DNA of 64,000 nucleotides, from assembly GCF_030687535.1 (NCBI RefSeq), contig NZ_CP117437.1, positions 744,001-808,000 of the forward strand, read 5' to 3'. The position numbers and the translations under genes were made by a program. The notes beneath the pieces were generated by a model, which worked only from the letters and a program-made list of their open reading frames with translations, did no database searches and was not told the DNA's origin. Positions 49,526-57,769 of this stretch are shown in pieces; positions within the stretch are counted from its first letter, which is position 1, and each line of letters starts with the position of its first letter. Source of the DNA: Pseudomonas sp. FP2335. GTDB taxonomy: Bacteria > Pseudomonadota > Gammaproteobacteria > Pseudomonadales > Pseudomonadaceae.

Positions 49526-50467
49526 TCAGGGCGTTTGTTGAGTGATCTGGTTGCCGCGTATGACTTCGACCCCAGAGCGCCGCGGGGCGCCCGTGGTGGC
49601 GGGCCGGTTGAAGTTGCCGAGGGGCGGCGTGGTGAGCGCCAGTTGGTTGAATTGGTAGAGATCGCGCTTGGCGCTGTCGAGGTTGGCCATGGCGTCGGTG
49701 CCGCCGCTCCAGTAGTGGCTCAGGCGCTGCTCGTCGGCGCTGCGTACGGCCAGGCGCAGGTTGCCGGCTTGTATGGCCAGGACCAGGCGGGTCATCAACT
49801 GTTCAGGCACCGCCAGCAACACCGTGCGCGCACTGGCGCGGTTTTGTTGTTGCCTGGCCTTGTCTTCCTGGGTGACGGGTACCGGGGAGCCGGGTTTGCC
49901 GTCGTTGGTCAGCCCCAGCTGATCACCCACGCCCAGCAGGCGCAGGGCCGGGATGATGGTTTGTGCGGAGGGTTGCGGGTTGCCGTTTTCCTGGCGCAGA
50001 TAGAGCATCACGTCAACGTAGTCACCCGGGTTGAGTTGGCCGCCGGCGCCGGTCACTTCATCCACGGCGACCGCCAGTGCGCGCTCATCGGGGCGGATCA
50101 TGCGGGACAGGTTGCCGCCGGCGCTGAAGCTCTCTTCGGTCAGCCAGGTGCCGGCTTCCAGGGCGCGCCATGGGGCGCGGCCGACGGCTTGGTCCAGGCG
50201 GGTCAGGCTGCCGGCGGGCACGGTCTTGAGTTTTTCCACGCTCAGGTCGGCGGCGGTCAGCGCGACGAAGGGCGGCACGTCATGGATCAGTACGACCACG
50301 GGTAGGCGGGTCGGGTCTTCGACGGGAGCCACGGGGGCGTTGTTAATGACAGGTGGCGCGACGGCGGTGATGGGCTCCGGCCGGCTCAGGACGAGGCCCC
50401 AATACCCGGCGATCAGCGCGCCGAGCAGCAATATCACGGCCAGAATCATGCTGATACGACTGCTCAT
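49526..50467 (-). CDS. rcpC: Tad pilus protein RcpC (CpaB)
   Basis: This 313-aa protein has one N-terminal helix (ISMILAVILLLGALIAGYWGLVL), a SAF domain (VPPFVALTAADLSVEKLKTVPAGSL) and the RcpC/CpaB domain (ALAVAVDEVTGAGGQLNPGDYVDVML). RcpC is a periplasmic partner of the secretin, perhaps an adaptor to peptidoglycan. It is the first gene of the minus-strand run rcpC-rcpA-tadZ-tadA-tadB-tadC-tadD-DUF3613, with promoters in 50468-50781. Confidence 0.93.
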   Translation of the reverse strand: MSSRISMILAVILLLGALIAGYWGLVLSRPEPITAVAPPVINNAPVAPVEDPTRLPVVVLIHDVPPFVALTAADLSVEKLKTVPAGSLTRLDQAVGRAPWRALEAGTWLTEESFSAGGNLSRMIRPDERALAVAVDEVTGAGGQLNPGDYVDVMLYLRQENGNPQPSAQTIIPALRLLGVGDQLGLTNDGKPGSPVPVTQEDKARQQQNRASARTVLLAVPEQLMTRLVLAIQAGNLRLAVRSADEQRLSHYWSGGTDAMANLDSAKRDLYQFNQLALTTPPLGNFNRPATTGAPRRSGVEVIRGNQITQQTP

Positions 50468-50781
50468 AAAGGCTCTCCCTTTCCTGCTGCCGGGCCTGCC
50501 ATCGGGTCCGTCCAGCGACTACGCAATCAGTGCATTCTGGGCTTCTGACTATTTCGCTATTTGAAGGTAGTAGAGCTAGGACAAAACGCCATTAATCCGT
50601 CTGAATATTATGCGTCGCCACACAAATACAGGGGGTTTGGCGCCATGAAACTGACTAATACTTTGTGATTAGTCGCTTGTTACAGTTGTTGGGAGTGGAT
50701 TTGCCGACAATGCTCTTGAGGCATAGCAAGATCATGTTGCAAGCCCGCTACATCGCGCTTCCTGCGCAAAGGAGAAGTCAT
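50468..50781. promoter_or_regulatory. Divergent control region for the Tad operon and flp
   Basis: These 314 bases separate rcpC (minus) and flp (plus). They include a perfect dyad, GACTAAT and ATTAGTC around an 8-base loop (50653-50674), ahead of flp. AAAGGAGA sits before the flp ATG. Both operons should be PprB targets by analogy with P. aeruginosa, so the dyad is a candidate operator, unproven. Confidence 0.6.
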
Positions 50782-50982
50782 ATGTTCAATATGTTCCTTG
50801 ACGGTATTCGCAAGGTGTTCATCAAAATCCAGATCCTGTCGTATGGCAGGGAAGGGGCCTCCGGTATTGAATATGCGATTGTTGCAGCGATGTGTGCGGC
50901 GGTCATCGGGGCGTTCATGTCACCGATCAGCACCAAGGTGAAGGCTATCTTTACTTCCATACAAACCGGGATCGGTACTTGA
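50782..50982 (+). CDS. flp: Flp major pilin, copy 1
   Basis: This 66-aa prepilin has a 25-residue leader ending GREG, then the Flp motif ASGIEYAIVAAMCAAVIGAF: cleavage after G25, Glu at +5 and Tyr at +6, and a hydrophobic helix. FppA should cut the leader, and TadA/B/C assemble the mature peptide into the fibre. The open frame extends upstream to 50665, but the ATG at 50782 has the best ribosome site (AAAGGAGA). Confidence 0.93.
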   Translation: MFNMFLDGIRKVFIKIQILSYGREGASGIEYAIVAAMCAAVIGAFMSPISTKVKAIFTSIQTGIGT

Positions 50983-51028
50983 TATTTTAATGCGTTGCGT
51001 TCTCCTCTTTAGTTTGACGGAGCTCTAC

Positions 51029-51226
51029 ATGCACATCGAAGACAGCATTCGCAGCGCGTACGTGAAAGTGCAAGTAATGGTGAGCGCCAGGGACGGCGCC
51101 TCCGGCATCGAGTACGCCATTGTGGCGGCGATGTGCGCGGCGGTGATCGGTATTTTCATGACCCCGATCAGCGACCGTGTGAAGGTATTGTTCAACCTGA
51201 TCGAAACGAGCCTGCTGTCGACTTGA
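51029..51226 (+). CDS. Flp pilin, copy 2
   Basis: This 65-aa prepilin is closely related to the gene 46 bp upstream: the helix is ASGIEYAIVAAMCAAVIGIF, differing in one residue over the core. The leader ends ARDG. The N-terminal leader and the C-terminal tail (SDRVKVLFNLIETSLLST) are more divergent. GGAG precedes the ATG at 51029. Two pilins in tandem could make a mixed fibre or serve different conditions. Confidence 0.92.
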   Translation: MHIEDSIRSAYVKVQVMVSARDGASGIEYAIVAAMCAAVIGIFMTPISDRVKVLFNLIETSLLST

Positions 51227-51281
51227 TCATTTTATTGACGCGACTAACCTGAGTACATTCTTAGTGTCAGGATCTTTTTCC

Positions 51282-51689
51282 ATGAGCCTCCCTGCCTCGT
51301 CTTCCAGGCAACAAATCCTCTTGGTGGACGACGAAGAAGACGCCCTGATCGAACTCGCCGAATCCCTCGCAAATGAGGGCTTTGTCTGTTTCACCGCCAC
51401 CTCCGTGACCTTCGCGCTACAGGAACTGACCCTCAACCCCGACATCGCGCTGATCATCACCGACCTGCGCATGCCCGAGGAAAGTGGCATCTCCCTGATC
51501 AAGCGCCTGCGCGAACACACCGACCGTCAGCACCTGCCGGTGATCGTGATGTCGGGTCATGCCGAAATGGATGACGTCAGTGACATGCTGCGCCTGCAAG
51601 TGCTGGATTTGTTTCGCAAGCCGATCTATCTGGTGCGCTTGATCGATACCCTCAACAATCTGTTTCCTCTCCAGAAACGCCATCTCTGA
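51282..51689 (+). CDS. Stand-alone receiver-domain protein
   Basis: This 135-aa protein is one response-regulator receiver with no output domain: acidic pocket DDEED, acceptor D61 (LIITDLRMPEESG), the Ser switch (VIVMSGHAEMDD) and the lysine in LFRKPIYL. It follows the two pilin genes on the same strand. It could relay from PprA or act on a partner protein of the Tad machine; neither is shown. AGGAT lies ahead of the ATG at 51282; a GTG at 51264 is possible. Confidence 0.88.
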   Translation: MSLPASSSRQQILLVDDEEDALIELAESLANEGFVCFTATSVTFALQELTLNPDIALIITDLRMPEESGISLIKRLREHTDRQHLPVIVMSGHAEMDDVSDMLRLQVLDLFRKPIYLVRLIDTLNNLFPLQKRHL

Positions 51690-51695
51690 CCTCAA

Positions 51696-51721
51696 TGGCG
51701 AGGGAACAAGCGTCCTCGCCA
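51696..51721. terminator. Hairpin between the receiver gene and the TpsB gene
   Basis: TGGCGAGG and CCTCGCCA pair over a 10-base loop, between two convergent stop codons (51689 and 51742). No T-run is present, so it is either Rho-assisted or only an mRNA end structure. Confidence 0.5.
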
Positions 51722-51741
51722 CAGGTTTACAACCCTGCCGT

Positions 51742-53427
51742 TCAGAGTTGATAGCTGAAGCTCAAGGTATAGCGCGGCCGCCGATCAAAGCTGTCCAGCG
51801 CGACGTCCGACATCGGCTTGGCCGCTTCCAACGCAATGTTGTAGTACTTGCTGTCGCCAAAGCGCAGGCCGACGGCCGCCGAGGACAGGTTATTGCCCTT
51901 GACCGGCACTTCGTTGAACCACGTTTTGGCGCGGTCGAACACCACGTAGGGTTGCAGGATGCGCACCCAGTCGCCGGCGCGGTTGTAGCTGTAGTTGACC
52001 TCGTAGGCCACGCCCCAGCCCTTGTCGCCGGAACCCTGGTCATCCGGGTAACCTCGGCCGAAATTCTGCCCGCCGAACGTGGCGCGTTCGCTGTCGGGCA
52101 GGGTGTCGTCGCTCCAGTAGAACGCCCCCGACAGCACGCCCTGGAAGTTGCTGGCGAACAGCTTGTTGCTTTGCACGCCGGACAGGCGCAGGCGGAAGAA
52201 GTCGAGGTCGGGTTTTAGCCCTTGCAGATCGCTGCGGGTCTTGGCGCCCATGCCGTTGATGCCTTGGTACAAACCGGCGCTGAGGATGCGCAGTTGGTCG
52301 CTGTCGGCCTTGCGCCAGTCGCCTTCGAAGGCCAGGGCACGCAGGTCTGTTTCGACATCGAAGCGATTGGGGAAACCCACCAGTTGATAGCGGGTTTTCT
52401 GGTCGACGCCGTACAAGCGTGTACCCAGGCTCAACGACTCGGTCGGCGAGGCGATCAGCGGGTGGCTCAAACCAATGGAGAATCGGTCGATGGCCTGGTG
52501 CGGCTTGAGCTCGAAACCGCCGCCCAGTTGCAGGTTGGTGCCTGGGTCGGCGCGGTAGCGTTCGCCCGAAAGTGCCAGTTGGGTGCCCTCGGCGTTGATG
52601 AATTGGCTGTAGGCGGCGCGGTAGTAGTGTTCGTTGTCGTCGCCCGGCGGGAACAGGCCACTGACGGTCAACTGCTCGCCCATGGACGTCTGGGAGTTGC
52701 TGGTGGCGCTGAGCAGCGCTTGCAGGCCGCCACGGCTGGCCTGGTTGAGGCTCATGCTGGTGGTGAACGGCTTGCGGCTGGCGGTGATCTGCATGCGGGT
52801 GCCGCCGTCGGTGGTGCCCGGTGGCGGCACTTGCGCCTGGAGCGTCACGCCCGGTATCGCGCCCATCAGCGTGGTGTAACGCTCGAAGGTCTTGCGTGTG
52901 AGGGGGCGTTCGGCCTTGAGTTTGTCCGCGAGTTTGGTGACGTAGGCCGACACCGAGCCGATGTCGCCCTGCACTTGGTAATCGCGGATATAGCCCTCCA
53001 CCAGCACCACGTGCACCAGGCCGCCTTCGAAATGTTGTTCCGGCAGGAACGCGTAGGACAGCAGGTAGCCGTCCGCCTGGTAGCGCCGGGTGATGCTGCG
53101 GGTGGCTTCGATCAGGTGGGCCAGGTCTGTTTCGTGGCCAATCAGCGGCTCGAACGCCTGGGCCAGTTCCTTGAGCGGGTAGACCGTGCCACCGTCGATC
53201 TGCAGTTTGCGGATGGTCACTTTGGTGTCCATCAATAAGGGTTTTGCTTCGCTGGCTGCGGGCGTCGGCAACTGGGTCTGCGGGGTGTTCGGTCGATAGG
53301 CATCGGCGGGAAGGTTGGGCACGGGCAGGTTGCGGATGGTGTCGTTGCTATTGAGGAAGCTGGGCAGGGTATCGGCGTGGGCGTAGGCACTGAGGGTGAG
53401 CAACAACAACGGCGTGAAAGCGCGCAT
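51742..53427 (-). CDS. TpsB/FhaC-type outer-membrane transporter (ShlB/HecB family)
   Basis: This 561-aa protein has a signal peptide (1-18), a Pro/Thr-rich N-terminal plug region, a POTRA domain (about 70-147, VTIRKLQIDGGTVYPLKELAQ) and a C-terminal 16-strand barrel. The RGY of NFGRGYPDDQG fits the conserved RGY tip of the L6 loop. Such proteins move a TpsA exoprotein across the outer membrane (two-partner secretion type Vb). Here the nearest partner candidate is the repeat lipoprotein upstream, which has no TPS domain. The ATG at 53427 has GGAG six bases ahead. It is not a CdrB/LepB copy I can name. Confidence 0.9.
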   Translation of the reverse strand: MRAFTPLLLLTLSAYAHADTLPSFLNSNDTIRNLPVPNLPADAYRPNTPQTQLPTPAASEAKPLLMDTKVTIRKLQIDGGTVYPLKELAQAFEPLIGHETDLAHLIEATRSITRRYQADGYLLSYAFLPEQHFEGGLVHVVLVEGYIRDYQVQGDIGSVSAYVTKLADKLKAERPLTRKTFERYTTLMGAIPGVTLQAQVPPPGTTDGGTRMQITASRKPFTTSMSLNQASRGGLQALLSATSNSQTSMGEQLTVSGLFPPGDDNEHYYRAAYSQFINAEGTQLALSGERYRADPGTNLQLGGGFELKPHQAIDRFSIGLSHPLIASPTESLSLGTRLYGVDQKTRYQLVGFPNRFDVETDLRALAFEGDWRKADSDQLRILSAGLYQGINGMGAKTRSDLQGLKPDLDFFRLRLSGVQSNKLFASNFQGVLSGAFYWSDDTLPDSERATFGGQNFGRGYPDDQGSGDKGWGVAYEVNYSYNRAGDWVRILQPYVVFDRAKTWFNEVPVKGNNLSSAAVGLRFGDSKYYNIALEAAKPMSDVALDSFDRRPRYTLSFSYQL

Positions 53428-53514
53428 AGGACACTCCATGGTCAAAACTGCTGCAGCGTTTCGCAGATTCCCGCCGGGCTCTGGGGGCGCGGTTCGGGTG
53501 CCTTTCATTGGCGC

Positions 53515-53548
53515 TAAAAAAGACGAGAGACTTACTGGGTCTCTCGTC
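53515..53548 (-). terminator. Rho-independent hairpin between the repeat lipoprotein and the TpsB gene
   Basis: On the minus strand, GACGAGAGAC pairs with GTCTCTCGTC over a short loop and six T follow. It lies between the lipoprotein stop (53602) and the transporter start (53427). It should stop most lipoprotein transcripts, so the transporter may be made at a lower level or from its own promoter. Confidence 0.9.
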
Positions 53549-53601
53549 TCAACCAAGCGTAGGCGCTGTAGGGGAGGCCGTCTAATCGGCCAGGTGCAAT
53601 T

Positions 53602-55167
53602 CTATTTCTTGCCAATCAGGCCTCCGAGCAGGCCGCCGTTGCTGCTCGTACCGGCGCTGGCGCTGGCAGATGCGCTGCCGCCCAGGTTCAGGCCGCCACC
53701 GAGCAACCCACCGCCGCTGGTGCCACCTGTGACCACGCCGCCCACCGAGGCCACGGTGTTGCCGACGGCGTTCACGGTGCCGCCCAAGGCATTGGTGACC
53801 GGGTTGGCATTGGTGCCGACGATGGCGCCGCCCAGGTTGCTCACAGCCCCGCCGACGTTGGTGACCAGGCCATTGACCGGAGCACCGAGCCCAGTGGCGC
53901 TACCGACGTTCTGCGTGAGGCTGGTGACGCCGCTGGTGACCGGGTTGAGCGCGCCACCCACGCTGGTGGTGAGTGCCGCCACTGGCGCACCCGCTGCGCT
54001 GTTCGGTACGCCGCTGCCGCCGAGCAGCGTGCCCAGGGATGCCACGCTGCCGCCTGCGTTGCCGCCCGTGATGCCCGCCGCACTGACCAGGCCATTGGTG
54101 TTGCCGGCATTGAGGCCGTTGCCGGCGCCGGCGATCACGCCGCCGATGAGTTCCGGCAGGCCGAGGTTGGTTGTCCCCGTGCCGCCACCCGTGCCGCCGG
54201 TTGGGTTGACGTAGCCCCCGGCGCTGGCGACGACGGTACCTGCGCCATTGAGCACGCTGCCCACCGCGCCGGTGACTGGGTTGCCAGTGCCGCCCGCACT
54301 GGCGACTTGATTGCCGAGACCGTCGACGGTACTCCCGACTTTATTCAGCAGGCCGCTGACAGGGCTGTTCAGGCCGGTCGCGGTGCCGACTTGGCCGGTG
54401 GTTTTTTCCACCAGCGAGACCACGGGCACCAGCACTCTGGCGCCGACGGCGTTGGTGACCGAACCCAGTGGGCCGGTGGTGCTGGCGGTACTCAGGGTGT
54501 CGCCGAGCATGGTCACGACGTTGCCGACATTGTCGACTGCCCCGCCGACCACCGGCGCGACACCGCTGACCACGGGCACGCGCCCGAGCAAGGTGGCAAC
54601 GTTGGTGCCGGTCGTGCTCACGCCATCACCCAGGTCCGAGACACCGTTGCCGACCCCGGCGAGGGTCGTGCCCAGTGCGTTGCTGTCAGTGCCGAGCGTG
54701 CCCAAGCCGTCCGACAAACCGGTGCCGATGCTGCCCACTGCGGTGCCGGTGGCAGTCACCAGGCCGCCGGCGGTAGCGCCGACAATCGGCAGGTTGCCCA
54801 GTTGGGTGCCGAGGCTTTCGACAGCGGTGCCGGCACCGGTCACGGTAGTGCCCACGGTGTCGACGACGGTTGCGGTAACCAATGGCGTGGTCGTGCCGCC
54901 GGTGCCAGTGCCAGGACCGGTGGTGCCGCCGCCTGTGCCGCCACCTGTGCCTCCTCCAGTACCTCCGCCAGTGCCGCCACCAGTTCCACCTCCAGTGCCG
55001 CCGCCAGTACCACCGCCAGTGCCACCTGTGCCGGCAGTCGTATCGTCGGTGGAGGACGAGCCGCCGCTGTGATGCCCACCACCGCCGCTGCTGCAGCCGC
55101 CGAGTGTCAGTGCTACGGCGAGGGCGAGTGCGGTACTTGCTTTCCAAAACACTACTTGAGTTTTCAT
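53602..55167 (-). CDS. Gly/Thr/Ser-repeat lipoprotein, collagen-like
   Basis: This 521-aa protein has a signal peptide with a lipobox (LTLGGC, lipid Cys25). A polar linker leads to eight TGGG repeats (about 50-82), coded by a degenerate 12-bp DNA repeat. The rest is low-complexity (Gly, Val, Thr, Ser, Ala) with imperfect repeats of the NPVTGAVGSVLNGAG type. Residues about 260-320 and 420-480 are a clear duplication: VGTATGLNSPVSGLLNKVGS against VGSATGLGAPVNGLVTNVGG. No TPS domain is visible, so it is not a normal TpsA. It could be a surface or fibre-forming adhesin. Its gene is the only near partner of the TpsB transporter. Confidence 0.85.
   Translation of the reverse strand: MKTQVVFWKASTALALAVALTLGGCSSGGGGHHSGGSSSTDDTTAGTGGTGGGTGGGTGGGTGGGTGGGTGGGTGGGTGGGTTGPGTGTGGTTTPLVTATVVDTVGTTVTGAGTAVESLGTQLGNLPIVGATAGGLVTATGTAVGSIGTGLSDGLGTLGTDSNALGTTLAGVGNGVSDLGDGVSTTGTNVATLLGRVPVVSGVAPVVGGAVDNVGNVVTMLGDTLSTASTTGPLGSVTNAVGARVLVPVVSLVEKTTGQVGTATGLNSPVSGLLNKVGSTVDGLGNQVASAGGTGNPVTGAVGSVLNGAGTVVASAGGYVNPTGGTGGGTGTTNLGLPELIGGVIAGAGNGLNAGNTNGLVSAAGITGGNAGGSVASLGTLLGGSGVPNSAAGAPVAALTTSVGGALNPVTSGVTSLTQNVGSATGLGAPVNGLVTNVGGAVSNLGGAIVGTNANPVTNALGGTVNAVGNTVASVGGVVTGGTSGGGLLGGGLNLGGSASASASAGTSSNGGLLGGLIGKK
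54913..55025. repeat. 12-bp tandem microsatellite in the repeat lipoprotein gene
   Basis: The DNA repeats a degenerate 12-mer of the type CCACCTGTGCCG / CCTCCAGTACCT about nine times. Each copy codes Thr-Gly-Gly-Gly on the minus strand. Loss or gain of copies keeps the frame, so length may vary between strains. Confidence 0.85.
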
Positions 55168-55458
55168 GATTGAGTTCCTTGCACCTGTACAACCTGAGTT
55201 GTCTTCAAACACTCGCTATTTCTTTGGATAGCGATGGGTTTGTCCGTGGAATCATCACAGGCCTGGGGCAACTTTCGCGCAATGCTCAACTTGGTATTAA
55301 CGATTTATATAGGGAGGGCAAGTCTGTACTTGGCGATTAATACGAAGGGTGTAAGGGGAGGATGTATATATATTAAAAAACATGGGGTTGAATGAAGGGG
55401 CGGACTTTATGAAGTCCGCTATCACTTAAGGTGTATATATACAATTTATCGGTTTGTT
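55168..55458. promoter_or_regulatory. AT-rich region upstream of the repeat lipoprotein gene
   Basis: This 291-base gap is unusually AT-rich for the window, with TGTATATATATTAAAAAAC near 55365 and a second block, GTGTATATATAC, near 55431. A perfect hairpin, GCGGACTT-TATG-AAGTCCGC (55403-55422), lies between them. The region must hold the promoter of the lipoprotein gene and the end of the MaoC-like gene. No gene is seen. Confidence 0.75.
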
Positions 55459-56307
55459 TCAGGCGATTGGTTGCCACTTGCCGAGCATGTGCTCAATCTC
55501 TTCGCTGCCTTTCAACACCCATTCACCGCTGGAACCGGCTGCGCTGGTGAATAACCGCACTTCACTGGGCAAGCGCACCGGTTTTTTGAACTCGACGTGT
55601 ATTTCGATATTGGCCGCGGGCAGATGCTCACCGAGGGCGGCGAGGGCGTGCGCCTTGTTCCACAGACCGTGGGCAATGGCCTGGGGGAACCCGAACAGCC
55701 TGGCGGTCAGGGCGCTGAGGTGGATCGGGTTGTAGTCGCCGGACACCCTGGCATAACGCCGACCGACGTCGGCAGGGGCGGGCCAGCGTGTCAGTTCGCT
55801 GACGGGGGTGGGCGTGGGCAGGGCGTCGTCCGCCGCGTTGCCGTCAGTCTTCACGCCTCGGCAGAGCATGCGGCTTTCGGCTTCCCACAGCAGGCCCAGG
55901 GCATCTTCGACGGTGGTCACCACGTCAAAGGTCGCACCCTTGGGGTGAGGCTTGAGGTTTTGCGTGTGTACGCTGAGGGTCAGGTCGCTGATGCCGCCCA
56001 AGGGCCTGTGGATACGGATGCAGTTGCCCAGGTGAATCAGGCCCAGCAACGGGAAGGGGAACCTTGTGTCGGTGAGCAACTGCATCTGCAGGCCGAACGC
56101 CAGGATATGCGGGTACGTCGCCGGCAGGATCGGGCTGTCGGCAAAGCCGCAGACCCTGCGATAGGCCGCCACGTGCGTAGGGTCGACGCTGACCCGGCAG
56201 CGCAGCCCCAGGGCGGGCAAGGTGTCGCCGCTGATTTTGCGCTTGAGCGCCGCACGCCAGTACAGCGGTGGCAGAAACGGAGTGCTGCCTAAGGTTTGCC
56301 AATCCAT
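55459..56307 (-). CDS. MaoC-like (R)-specific dehydratase
   Basis: This 282-aa hotdog protein has the hydratase-2 motif RYARVSGDYNPIHLSALTAR, with the catalytic Asp and His, then FGFPQAIAHGLWNKAHAL. It has an additional N-terminal hotdog-like half, as in long MaoC proteins. It probably adds or removes water at (R)-3-hydroxyacyl thioesters. It lies two bases past the FabG-like gene on the same strand, and a thiolase is coded divergently, which together form a fatty-acid or PHA-type module. The ATG at 56307 is chosen over an upstream start. Confidence 0.88.
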   Translation of the reverse strand: MDWQTLGSTPFLPPLYWRAALKRKISGDTLPALGLRCRVSVDPTHVAAYRRVCGFADSPILPATYPHILAFGLQMQLLTDTRFPFPLLGLIHLGNCIRIHRPLGGISDLTLSVHTQNLKPHPKGATFDVVTTVEDALGLLWEAESRMLCRGVKTDGNAADDALPTPTPVSELTRWPAPADVGRRYARVSGDYNPIHLSALTARLFGFPQAIAHGLWNKAHALAALGEHLPAANIEIHVEFKKPVRLPSEVRLFTSAAGSSGEWVLKGSEEIEHMLGKWQPIA

Positions 56308-56309
56308 GG

Positions 56310-57653
56310 TTACGCTCCCAGAAGACTTTGCCCGCACACCCGCAGCGCCTGGCCGCTGACCGCGCCGGACCCCGGTTGGCCAAGCCAGGCCACGGCCTCG
56401 GCGACGTCTTGCGGCAGGCCGCCCTGGCCCAGCGAATTCATGCGACGCCCGGCCTCACGCAGGCCGAACGGGATATGCGCGGTCATCTGGGTTTCAATGA
56501 AGCCCGGCGCCACGGCATTGATGCTGATGCCACGGCCCTTGAGCAGCGGCGCCCAGGCCTGTGCGAGGCCGATCAAGCCGGCCTTGCTCGCGGCGTAGTT
56601 GGTTTGCCCACGGTTGCCGGCGATGCCACTGATGGAGGCGAGCAGCACCACGCGGGCGTGGTCTTGCAGGGTGCCGCTGTCGATCAGCGCCTTGGTCAGC
56701 ACTTGCGGGGCGTTCAGGTTGACCGCCACCACCGCGTCCCAAAAGTCCGGGGTCATGTTGGCCAAGGTCTTGTCGCGGGTGATACCGGCGTTGTGCACCA
56801 GAATGTCGAGGCCGGTGGGAAGTTGCTCGACCAACTGGTCGGCGGCGGCGTCGGCGCAGATGTCCAGCGCGACGCTACGCGCGCCCAGGCGTGCGGCCAG
56901 AGCGTCGAGGTCGGTCTTGGCCTGGGGCACATCGAGCAGGACCACCTCGGCGCCGTCGCGGGCGAGAGTCTCGGCGATGGCCGCGCCAATGCCTCGGGCG
57001 GCTCCGGTGACCAGCGCCGTGCGCCCGGCCAGCGGGCGGGTCCAGTCCTCGACCGGCGTGGCGCAGGCTTCCAGGCGGATCACCTGGCCCGAGATGTATG
57101 CGCTTTTGGGTGAGAGGAAGAATCGCAGCGCGCCTTCCAGTTGGTCTTCGGCGCCGTCACCGACGTAAAGCAATTGCAGCACGCCACCGTTGCGCAACTC
57201 TTTGGCCAGGGACCGGCTGAAGCCTTCAAGGGCGCGTTGGGCACTGGCCGCGAATGGGTTGAGAAAGCTCTCTGGCGCACGACCGAGGATCACCAGGTGC
57301 GCGCTGTTATCGAGGTTTTTCAGCAGTGGCTGGAAAAATTCGCGCAGTTGCTTGAGTTGGTCGGTGTGTTGCAGCTCACTGGCGTCGAATACCACGGCCT
57401 TGATCTTCGGGCCATGTCCGGGGATCCATGTCGAGGTTTCGGTGCCGTAGGTGTAAATGGCGTCGGTGAGTTTGTGCGCGAATGCCTGCACCTTGTCCAC
57501 CAACCCGCCACCGCCGAGTAACAAGGCGCCGTCGACCGGGCGCAGACGCCCGGCCTGCCAGCGTTCCAGGCGTACCGGTGACGGCAGGCCAAGGGCGGCG
57601 ACCAGACGATGGCCGAGGCCTGAATTGGCGAAGTCGATATAACGGTCAGGCAT
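56310..57653 (-). CDS. High-molecular-weight 3-oxoacyl-ACP/CoA reductase (FabG4 type)
   Basis: This 447-aa protein has a flavodoxin-like N-terminal half (about 1-200) and a C-terminal SDR domain. The NAD(P) loop TALVTGAARGIGAAIAETLA, NAG (ILVHNAGITRDKT), catalytic Ser (LASISGIAG) and YAASK are intact. It corresponds to FabG4-type enzymes such as those of mycobacteria, which reduce 3-oxoacyl-CoA with NADH. Function with the MaoC-like dehydratase and thiolase is inferred from the tight spacing. Confidence 0.92.
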   Translation of the reverse strand: MPDRYIDFANSGLGHRLVAALGLPSPVRLERWQAGRLRPVDGALLLGGGGLVDKVQAFAHKLTDAIYTYGTETSTWIPGHGPKIKAVVFDASELQHTDQLKQLREFFQPLLKNLDNSAHLVILGRAPESFLNPFAASAQRALEGFSRSLAKELRNGGVLQLLYVGDGAEDQLEGALRFFLSPKSAYISGQVIRLEACATPVEDWTRPLAGRTALVTGAARGIGAAIAETLARDGAEVVLLDVPQAKTDLDALAARLGARSVALDICADAAADQLVEQLPTGLDILVHNAGITRDKTLANMTPDFWDAVVAVNLNAPQVLTKALIDSGTLQDHARVVLLASISGIAGNRGQTNYAASKAGLIGLAQAWAPLLKGRGISINAVAPGFIETQMTAHIPFGLREAGRRMNSLGQGGLPQDVAEAVAWLGQPGSGAVSGQALRVCGQSLLGA

Positions 57654-57769
57654 GGAACGCTCTCCAGAAACTGTGGTTCAAAGAAGAGTTGACCATCAAA
57701 ACGCGCTAGTCGTTCGATCAGCCTAGGCTAGGCTGACGGATTACACCCATTTCCAGCAGGGAGATTTTC

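Noticed and set aside
53428..53556. Longer N-terminus for the TpsB transporter
   Set aside because: It would put a charged segment ahead of a good signal peptide and cross the terminator. The ATG at 53427 has GGAG at the right distance.
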